This document shows, in pieces, positions 19,340 to 28,700 of a stretch of DNA of 60,620 bases. Positions within the stretch are counted from its first letter, which is position 1; the number at the start of each line of letters is the position of its first letter. The translations under genes were made by a program, and so were the position numbers. Under the pieces are notes generated by a model. That model saw only the letters and a list, made by a program, of their open reading frames with translations. It searched no databases and was not told where the DNA came from. Origin of the DNA: Candidatus Sulfotelmatobacter kueseliae (GTDB lineage Bacteria > Acidobacteriota > Terriglobia > Terriglobales > Acidobacteriaceae); assembly GCA_900290255.1 (NCBI GenBank), contig OMOD01000079.1:1-60620 (forward strand). The letters are read 5' to 3'.

Positions 19340-20980
19340 CTATTGCCCTCCCGCCTTCTCCATGAACGCAGCCTGATCCGCTTTCATCTTCTTCAGGCCA
19401 TCCACCGGCAGGTACACCATATGTCCTGACTCGTAAGTCGCAAACGAGATGTTCGCGCGATACTTCTCAGGCAGGTTCAGATGGTCAACGGTGTAGTTGG
19501 CCGCGAAATACGGCGTCGCCAGATCGTAATAGCCTTCCATCACCAGAATCTTCAAGTACGGATTCTTCACGATCGCCTGCCGCATCGCCGAAGCCGTGTC
19601 AGGAAATCCCCCGCCTGCCGATCCCCAGTCCCAGGTGTCATTCGGGCCTCGCGGCGCTCGCACGTTGTACGGCATGTCCACTTTGTATCCCAGTTCCGTG
19701 CGCAGGTAGTTGTTGAACACCGACGTAAACGGCGGCTGCGTAGCTGAGCCGGTCGGATCATAGAACGGCGTATCGAGCAGGCCGTTGGGATCGGGGCCGG
19801 TGTAGCGTCCGTCGAGCCGGCCGACGCGCACTTTCCGATCAATCAGCAAATAATGCGTGAACTTCTGAACGTTAATGCGCAGGTTAGCCTCGTCGATCAC
19901 TTCTTTGCTCAGGCCGGTGTAGCGCGCCAGTTGGTCAATCACTTTCTGCCGCTCCTCGGGCGTAAGCGCGTCGCCTTTGTCGAGGGCGCGCTCGTATTCG
20001 GTCGCAGCCCACAGCTCCGCCTCTTGACGGGCGTGGCCCATATCTCCGGCGAGATCAGGCGCGAGTTTGTGGTGATAGCCCGCGATCATGGTGAACGAAG
20101 GGACCAGAAAAATGTACGGCTGATCGTTGGTGAAGTTGTCTTCAAGCGTTTCGAAATTCAGCACGGTCGAAAGCAAGGTGATGCCGTTGAACGAGATGCC
20201 GCGATCGGCCAGGTATCCCGCGATTCCAGCGGCGCGGGTGGTCCCGTAACTCTCGCCCAGAATGAACAGGGGCGACGACCAGCGTTCGTTGCGGCTGATG
20301 TAGAGCCGAACAAACTCGCTGAACGCTTCGATGTCTCCCTTCATGCCCCAGAATTTCTTCATCAGCTCGGCGTCAGCGGCGCGGCTGAATCCGGTGCCAA
20401 TCGCATCAATCAGCACGAGGTCGCTTTTGTCGAGCAGCGTGTAAGGATTGTCTTCGATGTGGTAGGGCGCCGGGGGCATAAAGCCGTCTGCCTGCAGCAC
20501 GACTTTGCGCGGACCCAGCGCTCCCATGTGCAGCCAGATCGAAGCCGATCCCGGCCCGCCGTTAAAGGCGAACGTGAGTGGCCGCCTGGCCGCCTCCTGG
20601 CCGTCGAGCGTGTAGGCGACGTAAAACATTTCCGCCTCCGTCTTGCCGTCGCCGCGCTTGATCGGCAGGCGCCCGGCCGTGGCCGTGTATTTCAGCGGTT
20701 TTCCGTCAACCGTGATCTGATGGTGAGTCACCACCGGTGCCGCTTCAGTCATGTCGTAGCGTTCTTCTTTATCTTTTTCCCTGTCGGCAGCGGTCTCGCG
20801 CGGCGCGGCCTTCTCCTCGGCCGGTGACTCCGGCTTGGCCGCTGTCTCCGCCGGTTTTTCACCGGACTGAACCGCCGCTGGTTTCTTTGCGGCTTGAGGC
20901 TTCGAGGAGTCTGGTTGCTGGGCGAGGGAAGCGCCCAGAAGGATCACGACAGCGATGAGCGTGCGGCAAATAGTTTTCAT
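19340..20980 (-). CDS. Exported S10-like serine carboxypeptidase family protein
   Basis: About 546 residues with a signal peptide ([15 protein letters not shown]) and an alanine/glutamate/lysine-rich linker. The alpha/beta hydrolase core carries [20 protein letters not shown] (oxyanion and S10 signature), the nucleophile motif [14 protein letters not shown], an acid in [10 protein letters not shown] and the catalytic histidine in [10 protein letters not shown]. It is likely a periplasmic or secreted carboxypeptidase. ATG at 20980 is preferred because it gives a compact signal peptide; another ATG lies 18 bp upstream. Confidence 0.88.
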   Translation of the reverse strand: MKTICRTLIAVVILLGASLAQQPDSSKPQAAKKPAAVQSGEKPAETAAKPESPAEEKAAPRETAADREKDKEERYDMTEAAPVVTHHQITVDGKPLKYTATAGRLPIKRGDGKTEAEMFYVAYTLDGQEAARRPLTFAFNGGPGSASIWLHMGALGPRKVVLQADGFMPPAPYHIEDNPYTLLDKSDLVLIDAIGTGFSRAADAELMKKFWGMKGDIEAFSEFVRLYISRNERWSSPLFILGESYGTTRAAGIAGYLADRGISFNGITLLSTVLNFETLEDNFTNDQPYIFLVPSFTMIAGYHHKLAPDLAGDMGHARQEAELWAATEYERALDKGDALTPEERQKVIDQLARYTGLSKEVIDEANLRINVQKFTHYLLIDRKVRVGRLDGRYTGPDPNGLLDTPFYDPTGSATQPPFTSVFNNYLRTELGYKVDMPYNVRAPRGPNDTWDWGSAGGGFPDTASAMRQAIVKNPYLKILVMEGYYDLATPYFAANYTVDHLNLPEKYRANISFATYESGHMVYLPVDGLKKMKADQAAFMEKAGGQ

Positions 20981-20998
20981 AAATTTGTTCCCGCGCAT

Positions 20999-21364
20999 TG
21001 ACTGAATTTTGCGAGTGCGAGGAATTGTACACCTCGGCAGCGAGGAGGAGCGTCTGGGACGCTGCCTACCCTTTGGCAGTGTCGGAATTTCCTTTTTGCC
21101 ACCACAGAGTCACCGAGTCACGGAGAAAACCTCGAACCTGCAAGAACCAGGAGGGGTGGGAGTTGCCAAGCAGTTGGGTTTCTCTGCGTCTCCGTGACTC
21201 GGTGGTGAAAAAACTGAATTCAGCCACTGCCTACCTTTTGGTGCGGTTGACGCATCTCAATTTCCGCGCTTATGATGTCCGTTTGGCCTTTTCGGTCGGG
21301 ACGCCTTCGGGAGGAGGCGTCCCAAGACTTTTATTGTGGCGGCTTGGGCCGATTGAAGTGACCT
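20999..21364. other. Intergenic region with long inverted repeat
   Basis: No gene seen. CACCACAGAGTCACCGAGTC (from about 21101) pairs with TCTCCGTGACTCGGTGGTG (ending about 21208), flanking about 60 bp. Partial direct repeats of 'CTGCCTACC(C/T)TTTGG' occur near 21064 and 21230. A strong hairpin lies just before the dksA-like gene and is listed separately. Confidence 0.6.
21298..21323 (+). terminator. Strong hairpin upstream of the DksA-like gene
   Basis: Perfect 9-bp stem GGGACGCCT / AGGCGTCCC with an 8-base loop, followed by AAGACTTTTATT. It could be a terminator or leader hairpin for the gene that starts at 21365. The T-run is not immediately adjacent, so termination is uncertain. Confidence 0.4.
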
Positions 21365-21733
21365 ATGGATAAGAAGAAACTGGATGCCTTTAAGAAACGT
21401 CTGGAGACGCGCCAGCAGGAATTGCGCCGCATTGTGAATCGCACGCAGGCCGACGGCCGTTCGGCCGACGAAGACTCGACGCAGGATATCGCCGACCGCG
21501 CTGCCAGTTCCTACAACAAGGAATTCCTCTTCAGCCAGAGCAATAACGAACGGCAACTGCTGCAGATGGTGGAGAAGGCGCTGGCCCGCATCCGTGAGGG
21601 CAGCTTCGGCGAGTGTATCCACTGCGGCAAAGAGATTAACGCCAAGCGGCTGGAGGCCGTGCCCTGGACGCGTCACTGCATCGAATGCCAGGAAAAGGCG
21701 GAGAACGGAATGCTGGAGGAAGCTTCGCGGTAA
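21365..21733 (+). CDS. DksA/TraR family C4 zinc-finger protein
   Basis: A 122-residue protein: an N-terminal helical hairpin (MDKKKLDAFKKRLETRQQEL onward) and a C-terminal zinc finger CIHCGK...RHCIEC, the DksA/TraR C4-type signature. Family members bind RNA polymerase through the secondary channel and adjust transcription under nutrient stress. The coiled-coil tip DxxDxA (ADEDSTQDIADRA region) is present in part, so a DksA-like activity is plausible, but some relatives lack it. Confidence 0.9.
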   Translation: MDKKKLDAFKKRLETRQQELRRIVNRTQADGRSADEDSTQDIADRAASSYNKEFLFSQSNNERQLLQMVEKALARIREGSFGECIHCGKEINAKRLEAVPWTRHCIECQEKAENGMLEEASR

Positions 21734-22034
21734 GGGTGAATCGGCTGTGAACCGCGCCGCCGGGAAATCGGCGGCGTTCGTGTTTTGGCGGAAGATGGGG
21801 CTCGCCGCTGTCCTCCGACGGCGTCATCCCGAGCGCAGCCGCTTTTCTGGTAGACCCTCGGCTTCAGCCGGGGGCGAGCGAAGCGAGGCGGAGCGAGGGA
21901 TCTCGCGCGGGGCGTCTCGCCGGCGCGCGCCGGCTCCCTCGGCCTTCCACACATCCGCCTTCTTTGACGCCTCGTTTTCCCGCCTGTTAAGCTATTAGTT
22001 TGTCCACTCATCGTTTACTACCCGAGGGAAGTCT
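21734..22034. other. Intergenic region with dispersed-repeat sequence
   Basis: Contains 'GCGTCATCCCGAGCGCAGC' and 'GCGAGGCGGAGCGAGGGATC', fragments of the CATCC(T/C)GAGCG repeat also seen near 27317, 33283, 39668 and 45130, and a GGCTTCAGCC core. No gene was recognised. Confidence 0.5.
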
Positions 22035-22760
22035 GTGCGCGCAGAAACCCGCCATCAACTGAAGCAGGACGCATTTAGCCGTGTCACCATCGAGGCGGCC
22101 GAGAAGACGGCCCACTGGACGGTGGAGCACCAAACCACCCTGATCATTTCCGGCATCGCAATCGCCCTCCTATTGGCCGTCGGTGTGGGCGGCTGGTATT
22201 ACCTGGGGGTGCAGGACGAAAAGGCCAGCCTGGACCTTACCCAGGCCGTTCGTACCCTGGACACACCTCTGCGTCCTGCCGGCGCGCCCGAACAACCCGA
22301 CTTTCCTACCTTCACTTCCGTCAAAGAGCGCACCGAGACCGCTCGGAAACAGCTGCAGGCGATTGTGGATAAGTATCCGCACACCCGCACCGCCGACATG
22401 GCTCATTACCTCCTGGGCGTAACTGCGGTCGATTTATCGGACAACGGCACGGCCGAGCGCAACTTCAAAGAGGTCGCTTCGGTGCGCAACCGAGACCTGG
22501 CCGCGGTCGCCAAGCTTGCCCTGGCCTCGCTCTATGGGCAGACAAGCCGGACGAAGGATGCGGTCGCGCTCTACCAGGAGCTGATCAACAAGCCCACCAA
22601 CTCCGTCAGCAAGGTGACGGCGCAGCTGCAGTTGGCTGAGCTCTATCAGAATTCCAACCAACCCCTCGACGCCAAACGGATCTACGAACAGGTCAAGAAA
22701 GAGAATCCGGGCAACGAGGCCGGGCAGTTGGCCGCGCAGAAACTGGCGGATTTGAAGTAG
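22035..22760 (+). CDS. Membrane-anchored tetratricopeptide repeat protein
   Basis: A 241-residue protein with a GTG start. A cytoplasmic N-terminus of about 37 residues is followed by one membrane helix (TLIISGIAIALLLAVGVGGWYYL) and then periplasmic TPR-like repeats (KYPHTRTADMAHYLLGVTAV..., ...AKLALASLYGQTSRTKDAVALYQELI..., ...QLAELYQNSNQPLDAKRIYEQV). The architecture is that of YfgM-like/BamD-adjacent tetratricopeptide proteins, which assist envelope protein assembly. The exact partner is unknown. Confidence 0.8.
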   Translation: MRAETRHQLKQDAFSRVTIEAAEKTAHWTVEHQTTLIISGIAIALLLAVGVGGWYYLGVQDEKASLDLTQAVRTLDTPLRPAGAPEQPDFPTFTSVKERTETARKQLQAIVDKYPHTRTADMAHYLLGVTAVDLSDNGTAERNFKEVASVRNRDLAAVAKLALASLYGQTSRTKDAVALYQELINKPTNSVSKVTAQLQLAELYQNSNQPLDAKRIYEQVKKENPGNEAGQLAAQKLADLK

Positions 22761-22902
22761 GGTCCAAGCGTCACTGTTTGGTAGCTTTTCAGTCCGCCTC
22801 GCATTACCTTGGTAAGACAATTCCACGTCTTTTTGCTGAGTCCCTCGCCTGACTCAAGGAAAATCTAGGGGGAGTCCATTTCTTTTCCTTGAGCGAGGAC
22901 CC

Positions 22903-24483
22903 ATGACGATCTGCCGGAATTGGCGCCAACTTCTAGTGGTCTCCCTTCTTGGCTTGTCTCCCGCAATTGCCTTCTGCCAGAACGATGCTTCCTCGCAGAG
23001 TCTGGGCGATGTTGCCCGCAAGTTGCGCAAGGACACGACGGACGAGGTCCGCATGACCGACGCGGATGCCAAGCGGCTCTTCGAGTCGGTGGACAAAATC
23101 GTTGACTTCGCCGCGGAAGATACCGGCATGCCCAAGCGTGCCGTCGTAAAACGCCGCATGGTCAGCAAGGCGGACGTTGAGAAGTACGCTCGCGGCCGGC
23201 TGGCTAAGGAGGAATTCACGCAACGCTTCGCCCAGGGAGAACTGAGCATGAAGAAGCTCGGCTTCCTGCCACGCGATTTTAATCTGCCCGAGTTTCTGGT
23301 GAAATCCACGGGGCAAGGGGTCGCCGCTTACTACGATAACGAAACCAAGACCATCTCTCTGCTGAATTGGGTTCCGTTCGACCGGCAGGAGCCCATCCTT
23401 GCCCACGAACTCACTCATGCATTGCAGGATCAGAACTTCGACCTGCGGAAGTGGATGCAGGCCCCTCTGAAGCCGGCGGGAAAAGGCCCCCATGACGTCG
23501 ACAACGACGACGGCGCGACCGCCCGCAGAGCGGTGGTGGAAGGCCAGGCCATGGTGGTCTATGTGGATTACGTCCTGGCGCCCCTGGGACGCAATCTGAT
23601 CGATACGCCTGATCTGATCTACTCGATGGAAGAGCCGGCGGTAAAGGCCGTCGCCGACTCGCAGATGTTGCACGATGCGCCCATGATTCTGCGCGAGTCC
23701 GGATCGTTCGCTTATAACGAAGGCCTGATCTTTGAGGGCGAACTGCTGCACAAGGGCGGCAAGGAAATGGCCTTTGCCGGGGCTTTTGCCCGTCCGCCGC
23801 GCAATTCCCACGAAATCCTGCAACCCGATGCCTACATCAATGGTGAGAAGCTGCCGCCGGTGGGCATGCCCGACTTGAAGAAGCTGTTGGGCGGCCAGTA
23901 CGACGTCTACGACTCCGGCGGGATGGGCCAGCTTGACGTGCGCGCGCTGCTGAAACAGTTCGGCGAACGCAGGATTGCCGACGAACTTTCCTCTTCCTGG
24001 CAGGGCGGGGCGTACGTAACGTACCATCGCACCGACAAAGTGGTCGCGAATTCTTCCCCGACCACGGCCGACCTGGCTCTGCTGTATGTTTCGCGATGGA
24101 AAACACCTCAGGCTGCCGAGCGCTTCGCGCGTTTTTACGCCAGCGCGGTCTCCCAGCGTTATAACAGCGCCACGGCTGAAGCCGCACCCGCCTGCTCCGG
24201 GTCAAACTGCCCGGTTTCGAGCGCCCAGGTCATGACCGAGGAGGGCCCGGTTCTGGTTGAGCACTGGGGCGACAACAGCGTGATCGTCTCCGAAAGTTTC
24301 GACGCTTCCACCGCTGCTCTGGTGCACCGCGCTGTGCGGGAGGAAACCGCCGGCACGCGCGCCCAGATTTTTCCGCAAGGCGAGATTGGGTTGCGACTTT
24401 ACGCAATGCCGGCTTTTCGCGATTTTGCCGAGCGTATCGGTGTGGAGATCGAGCAGGCGATGATGCCGAGCCCGGCACGCTAG
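22903..24483 (+). CDS. Putative exported zinc metalloprotease
   Basis: A 526-residue protein with signal peptide (LLVVSLLGLSPAIAFCQ). At about residue 168 AHELTHALQDQNFDLRKW holds HELTH, an HExxH zinc motif in a helix that is followed downstream by EGQAMVVYVDYVL, which could provide the third glutamate ligand. Otherwise no known domain. It is one of two unrelated putative exported metalloproteases in the window (the other is at 5401). Substrate unknown. Confidence 0.75.
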   Translation: MTICRNWRQLLVVSLLGLSPAIAFCQNDASSQSLGDVARKLRKDTTDEVRMTDADAKRLFESVDKIVDFAAEDTGMPKRAVVKRRMVSKADVEKYARGRLAKEEFTQRFAQGELSMKKLGFLPRDFNLPEFLVKSTGQGVAAYYDNETKTISLLNWVPFDRQEPILAHELTHALQDQNFDLRKWMQAPLKPAGKGPHDVDNDDGATARRAVVEGQAMVVYVDYVLAPLGRNLIDTPDLIYSMEEPAVKAVADSQMLHDAPMILRESGSFAYNEGLIFEGELLHKGGKEMAFAGAFARPPRNSHEILQPDAYINGEKLPPVGMPDLKKLLGGQYDVYDSGGMGQLDVRALLKQFGERRIADELSSSWQGGAYVTYHRTDKVVANSSPTTADLALLYVSRWKTPQAAERFARFYASAVSQRYNSATAEAAPACSGSNCPVSSAQVMTEEGPVLVEHWGDNSVIVSESFDASTAALVHRAVREETAGTRAQIFPQGEIGLRLYAMPAFRDFAERIGVEIEQAMMPSPAR

Positions 24484-24523
24484 TGGCCTGAGCCGGAAAT
24501 CCTTCGCATAATCGCTTCGTATC

Positions 24524-24630
24524 AGGGCACGGCTTCAGCCTTTAGCCTGCCCTGAGCGACCCCGAGGATAACGAGGGGGAGTTGAAGCGTGCCGGTAGGG
24601 AAAAAAATAACCCCGGCTTTAGCCGCTGAC
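24524..24630. repeat. MITE/REP-like palindromic element, copy A3 (rearranged)
   Basis: The left half GGGCACGGCTTCAG is separated from the right half TTGAAGCGTGCCGG by about 45 bp that contain a CCTGAGCGAC-type repeat; a second CGGCTTTAGCCGCTGAC block ends it. It looks like copy A1 with a second repeat inserted in the loop. Confidence 0.6.
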
Positions 24631-24695
24631 GTGTCCGCCACCCATTTCCCTTTTCCCGCCGGTTGAGTACCATGTTGTCGAGTTTCTGGACCAAC

Positions 24696-25163
24696 ATGGC
24701 CAACCTTACGCTCCGCGTTAACGGTAGTGAAAAGAAAGTCGACGTCTCTCCCGAGACGCCGCTTCTCTGGGTGTTGCGCGACACCCTTGAACTTACCGGA
24801 ACCAAATTCGGCTGCGGCGCCGGACTGTGCGGCGCCTGCACCGTCCACGTTGACGGCGACGCCATTCGCTCCTGCTTGACTCCTGTCTCACAAGTAGCAG
24901 GTAAGAGCATCACGACGATCGAAGGGATCTCCGTCAATGGATTGCACGTTTTGCAGGCGGCCTGGATCGCGGAAGAAGTTCCGCAGTGCGGCTACTGCCA
25001 GACGGGACAGATCATGTCGGCCGTGGCTCTACTGGCGAAAACGCCGCACCCCACCGACGAGCAGATCACCCAGTCCATGAACGGCAACCTCTGCCGCTGC
25101 GGAACCTATGAGCGGATTCGCAAGGCGATTCACCGCGCTGCCGCCGACGGAGGTGCGCGATGA
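24696..25163 (+). CDS. (2Fe-2S) subunit of molybdenum hydroxylase (IorA/CoxS type)
   Basis: A 155-residue protein with two 2Fe-2S domains: the plant-ferredoxin-type cluster [12 protein letters not shown] (residues about 43-55) and the helical cluster [12 protein letters not shown] and CRCGTYERI. It is the small electron-transfer subunit of xanthine-dehydrogenase-family enzymes. ATG at 24696 gives the normal [10 protein letters not shown] start; ATG at 24672 and a TTG at 24663 are in frame upstream. It overlaps the large subunit gene by 4 bp (ATGA). Confidence 0.9.
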   Translation: MANLTLRVNGSEKKVDVSPETPLLWVLRDTLELTGTKFGCGAGLCGACTVHVDGDAIRSCLTPVSQVAGKSITTIEGISVNGLHVLQAAWIAEEVPQCGYCQTGQIMSAVALLAKTPHPTDEQITQSMNGNLCRCGTYERIRKAIHRAAADGGAR

Positions 25164-27277
25164 GCCCGCTTTCCCGCCGCGAATTTGTCGCCATCGGCGC
25201 CGCCGCCGGCGCCGGACTCGTAATCGGCTTCTACCTGCCGCACGACGCCGGATCGAAAAGAGATTCCTTCTCCCCCAACGCCTACCTGCGCATCACCCCT
25301 GACAACAAAGTCACCATTGTCGTCGCGCGTTCCGAGATGGGCCAGGGGGTTCGCACTGCGCTGCCCATGATTCTGGCCGAGGAACTCGAAGCCGATTGGA
25401 AGCAGATCGAAATCGAACAGGCTGGAGCCAGCACCCTGTTCGGCGATCAGACCACGGGCGGAAGCGCCAGCATCCACACTTGCTGGGACCCGATGCGCAA
25501 GGCCGGAGCCGCGGCGCGCGAAATGCTGATTTCGGCCGCGGCATTGACTTGGGGCGTTCCACGATCGGCCTGCACGGCTGAGAACGGACGCATCCAGCAC
25601 GCCACCTCCAGCCGCAGCGCGAGCTACGGAGAGCTGGCCGGCCAAGCTGCAACCCTGCCCGTTCCCACCGACCCGCCGCTGAAACAATCCAAAGACTACA
25701 AGCTCGTCGGCCAGCGGCTGCCGCGCCTGGATTCGCCCGCCAAAGTAAAAGGCGAGGCAGTCTTCGGGATTGACGTCCGCGTGCCCGGGATGAAGCTCGC
25801 CGTGCTCTCGCGCTGCCCGACCATCGGTGGAAAAGTCTCGGGCTTTGATGATAAAGACTCGAAAAAGATCTCCGGAGTCAGTTACGTCGGCAAGGTCGGC
25901 GAGTCCGCCGTTGCCGTAGTCGCCGGGAGCGTCTGGGCCGCGATGGAAGGCCGCCGCGTGTTGAACGTCACCTGGGATGATGGTCCGAACAAAAATCTGA
26001 ACACTGCCACCGTCATCACGTCGTTGAGGCAGGCCGCGTCCAGGAAGGCCGCGAGCATCTACCTGGCAGGCGATCCCGCCAAGACCTCTGGGCGCCACAT
26101 TTCCGCCGAATACGAATTGCCCTTTATGGCTCACGCACCGATGGAGCCGGGCAACTGCACCGCACACTATCAGGGCACAAAGTGCGAACTGTGGGCGCCC
26201 ACGCAAGTGCCGCAGGATTGTCGCGACGCAGTAGCGCAAGCCGTCGGGCTCGATCCCGACCAGGTCAAAGTCAACGTGACCCTGATGGGCGGCGGCTTTG
26301 GCCGCCGCCTCGAACACGACTATGCGGTTGAAGCCGCGCTCGTGTCGAAGGCGATCCGCGCGCCGGTGAAAGTCCTCTGGACGCGCGAAGATGATATGCG
26401 CTTCTCGACTTACCGCCCGGCGAGCTTCCATCAACTCAGCGCCACGCTCGATGGCTCTGGATTCCCCATCGCGCTCACCCATCGTATCGTCGCGCCCTCG
26501 ATCAGCGGGCAGAGAGGTCAGCCAGGGCCGAACAACCTGGACCCCGATCTGCCGGACGAGGCTGGCCCGGTCTATGGAATCTCCAACTACTCGATCGAGT
26601 ATGTGATGATCGAAACTCCCGTCCCGCTGGGCTGGATGCGGTCGGTCTACGCACTGCAGGCGGCGTTCGCGCTGGAGAGTTTCATTGACGAACTGGCGGT
26701 CGCGGCCGGCAAGGATCCGCTCGAATACCGGCTTCACCTGCTGGCCAAGGATCAGGACCTGCAGTTTTTCACCACGACCTGGCACACTGCCCGCATGCGT
26801 GGCGTATTGCAGACGATTGCCGAAAAAGCGGGATGGGACAAACCTCTGCCCGCCGGGCGCTACCGCGGAGCGGCTTGCTTTGGCTGCTTCGATTCGTACA
26901 TGGCCGAAGTCGTCGAGATCAGCATGGAAAACGGCCAGCCTCGCGTGCATCGAGTGGTGGCGGTCGTGGACTGCGGACAAGTCGTCAATCCCAGCATTCT
27001 GGAGCAGCAGATTCAAGGTGGAATTGTCTACGCGCTGGCCAACGCCCTGCGAGCCAGGATTACGATCAAGAACGGCGGCGTAGTAGAGGGCAATTTCGAC
27101 GATTATGCCCCGCTGCGCATGGAAGAAACGCCCGCGGTTGAGGTTTATGCTGTTCCCAGTGCAGAAGCTCCCACCGGGATCGGTGAGCCGTCCGTTCCGC
27201 CGCTCGCTCCGGCGCTGTGCAACGCGATTTACGCGGCCACGAAAAAACGAATTCGCGCGTTGCCGGTTCTGAGCTAG
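25160..27277 (+). CDS. Molybdopterin-binding large subunit, isoquinoline 1-oxidoreductase (IorB) type
   Basis: A 705-residue aldehyde-oxidase/xanthine-dehydrogenase large subunit. The N-terminus [17 protein letters not shown] is a twin-arginine-like signal, so the enzyme is probably periplasmic. Cofactor and active-site segments include [16 protein letters not shown] and the C-terminal [19 protein letters not shown], whose glutamate is the catalytic base in this family. It partners with the 2Fe-2S subunit just upstream. No FAD subunit gene is present, in line with IorAB-type enzymes. The substrate (aldehyde or N-heterocycle) is unknown. Confidence 0.9.
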   Translation: MSPLSRREFVAIGAAAGAGLVIGFYLPHDAGSKRDSFSPNAYLRITPDNKVTIVVARSEMGQGVRTALPMILAEELEADWKQIEIEQAGASTLFGDQTTGGSASIHTCWDPMRKAGAAAREMLISAAALTWGVPRSACTAENGRIQHATSSRSASYGELAGQAATLPVPTDPPLKQSKDYKLVGQRLPRLDSPAKVKGEAVFGIDVRVPGMKLAVLSRCPTIGGKVSGFDDKDSKKISGVSYVGKVGESAVAVVAGSVWAAMEGRRVLNVTWDDGPNKNLNTATVITSLRQAASRKAASIYLAGDPAKTSGRHISAEYELPFMAHAPMEPGNCTAHYQGTKCELWAPTQVPQDCRDAVAQAVGLDPDQVKVNVTLMGGGFGRRLEHDYAVEAALVSKAIRAPVKVLWTREDDMRFSTYRPASFHQLSATLDGSGFPIALTHRIVAPSISGQRGQPGPNNLDPDLPDEAGPVYGISNYSIEYVMIETPVPLGWMRSVYALQAAFALESFIDELAVAAGKDPLEYRLHLLAKDQDLQFFTTTWHTARMRGVLQTIAEKAGWDKPLPAGRYRGAACFGCFDSYMAEVVEISMENGQPRVHRVVAVVDCGQVVNPSILEQQIQGGIVYALANALRARITIKNGGVVEGNFDDYAPLRMEETPAVEVYAVPSAEAPTGIGEPSVPPLAPALCNAIYAATKKRIRALPVLS

Positions 27278-27364
27278 CGATGGCGGTTTGCGATTCCGCA
27301 ACACAAGGCAACCCTGTCATCCTGAGCGAAGCGAAGGATCTGTGTAGTTGATCGCGCGAGCACA

Positions 27365-27500
27365 TAGAACTGGTTTCACAAAAAGGTCTTGGGTAGGGCC
27401 CGGCTTCAGCCGGGCCGCCAAGGGCCGCATAAACGCTGGGCTTTAGCCCCTGAGGGCTTGGCACTCGCCGCACGGAAGATCATTTGTGAGACCAGTTCTA
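27365..27500. repeat. MITE-like palindromic element, copy A4 (complete)
   Basis: Complete element of about 136 bp. Outer arms TAGAACTGGTTTCACAAA (27365-27382) and its inverted copy (27483-27500) match at 17 of 18 positions. Inside are GGCCCGGCTTCAGCCGGGCC and GGGCTTTAGCCCCTGAGGGC, in the same order as copy A1. The CATCCTGAGCGAAGCGAAGG repeat lies just to the left (about 27317). Confidence 0.85.
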
Positions 27501-27545
27501 GGTCTTTCGCTTCGCCCAAGATGACGATGCCTTGAGGAGGAATCG

Positions 27546-28700
27546 ATGATCCGCAAGTGGATTGCTGTCCTTATATTTCTGGCGTCCGTTTCGTCGGCGC
27601 AGGCTCAGACCGCCGCCCAATTGCCGACCTCCGTTCCTGCCTCGCGCCTCGCTCACCTTCGCCGCGGCATCAACCTCAGCGAGTGGTTTGCGCAGGTTTA
27701 CGATCCCAAGGGATACACCAAAGAACATTTCCAGACCTGGAGCACCTCCGCTGACATCGCGCTGATCAAGTCTGCCGGCTTCGACCACGTGCGGCTCAGC
27801 GTGAATCCACAGCCGATGATGGAGGCGGGCGAGCGCCGCGACGGCGCCGCCGAATATTTCGGTTACCTCGACGCTGCGGTCAAGATGATTCTCGATGCCG
27901 GTCTCGCTGTCGAACTCGACATGCATCCCGAGTCCAACTTCAAGGCTCGCCTGGCGAAGGAAGACGATGCGGTCGAACGTTTCGCCGATTTCTGGCGCAT
28001 GGTGGCGCAGCACTATTCCTCATGGGATCCGGAGCGCCTTTTCTTTGAGATCCTGAATGAGCCGGAGTTTCAGGACCCGTATCGCTGGTATGGCGTGGAG
28101 GCCAAGCTGGCCGCGGCGATCCGCCAGGCCGCGCCTGGGCATACGATTCTTGCGCCCGGCGCGCGCTGGGACGACGATGACGACGTGATCTTCCTCGAGC
28201 CTCTGCGCGATCCCAACGTGATCTACGTTTTTCATTTCTACGAGCCGCACATCTTTACCCATCAGGGCGCAACCTGGGGAGACTACTACTGGCACTGGCT
28301 CAAGGGGCTGCATTATCCCTCCCAGCCGGAAAATGCCGCGCAGGTTGCGACTCTGGTTCCGGAGGCGCTCGACCGTTTGTATGTGATCCGCTATGGCCAA
28401 GATCACTGGGACGCGTCACGCATCGAAGCTGAGATCAACCAGGCCGCCGAGTGGGCAACGCACAACGGCGTGCCGCTCGTGTGCAATGAATTCGGCGTCT
28501 ACCGGAATTTTTCAGAACCGCAGGACCGCGCGGCGTGGCTGAAGGACGTGCGCACGTCGCTCGATCGCCACCATATCGGCTGGGCCATGTGGGATTACTC
28601 CGGCGACTTCGGTGTGGCGGCGAAAAAAGACGGCAAGGCCGCGCTCGATGAAGTCACAGTGCGAGCCCTGGGCTTGAATATGCCTGTGGGTCAGCGCTAG
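27546..28700 (+). CDS. Secreted glycoside hydrolase family 5 (cellulase-like)
   Basis: A 384-residue protein with a signal peptide (WIAVLIFLASVSSAQAQ). The catalytic TIM barrel shows GINLSEWF near the start, the acid/base in FFEILNEPEF (E about residue 171) and the nucleophile in LVCNEFGVYRN (E about residue 314), the hallmarks of GH5 endoglucanase/mannanase-type enzymes. AGGAGG lies just before the ATG. Its 3' end overlaps the convergent glycosyltransferase gene by about 47 bp. The exact polysaccharide is unknown. Confidence 0.9.
   Translation: MIRKWIAVLIFLASVSSAQAQTAAQLPTSVPASRLAHLRRGINLSEWFAQVYDPKGYTKEHFQTWSTSADIALIKSAGFDHVRLSVNPQPMMEAGERRDGAAEYFGYLDAAVKMILDAGLAVELDMHPESNFKARLAKEDDAVERFADFWRMVAQHYSSWDPERLFFEILNEPEFQDPYRWYGVEAKLAAAIRQAAPGHTILAPGARWDDDDDVIFLEPLRDPNVIYVFHFYEPHIFTHQGATWGDYYWHWLKGLHYPSQPENAAQVATLVPEALDRLYVIRYGQDHWDASRIEAEINQAAEWATHNGVPLVCNEFGVYRNFSEPQDRAAWLKDVRTSLDRHHIGWAMWDYSGDFGVAAKKDGKAALDEVTVRALGLNMPVGQR

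Noticed and set aside
25130-27304. 724-residue open frame antisense to the molybdenum hydroxylase gene
   Set aside because: It mirrors a strong, motif-rich gene in GC-rich DNA; its composition is not protein-like and it has no family features.
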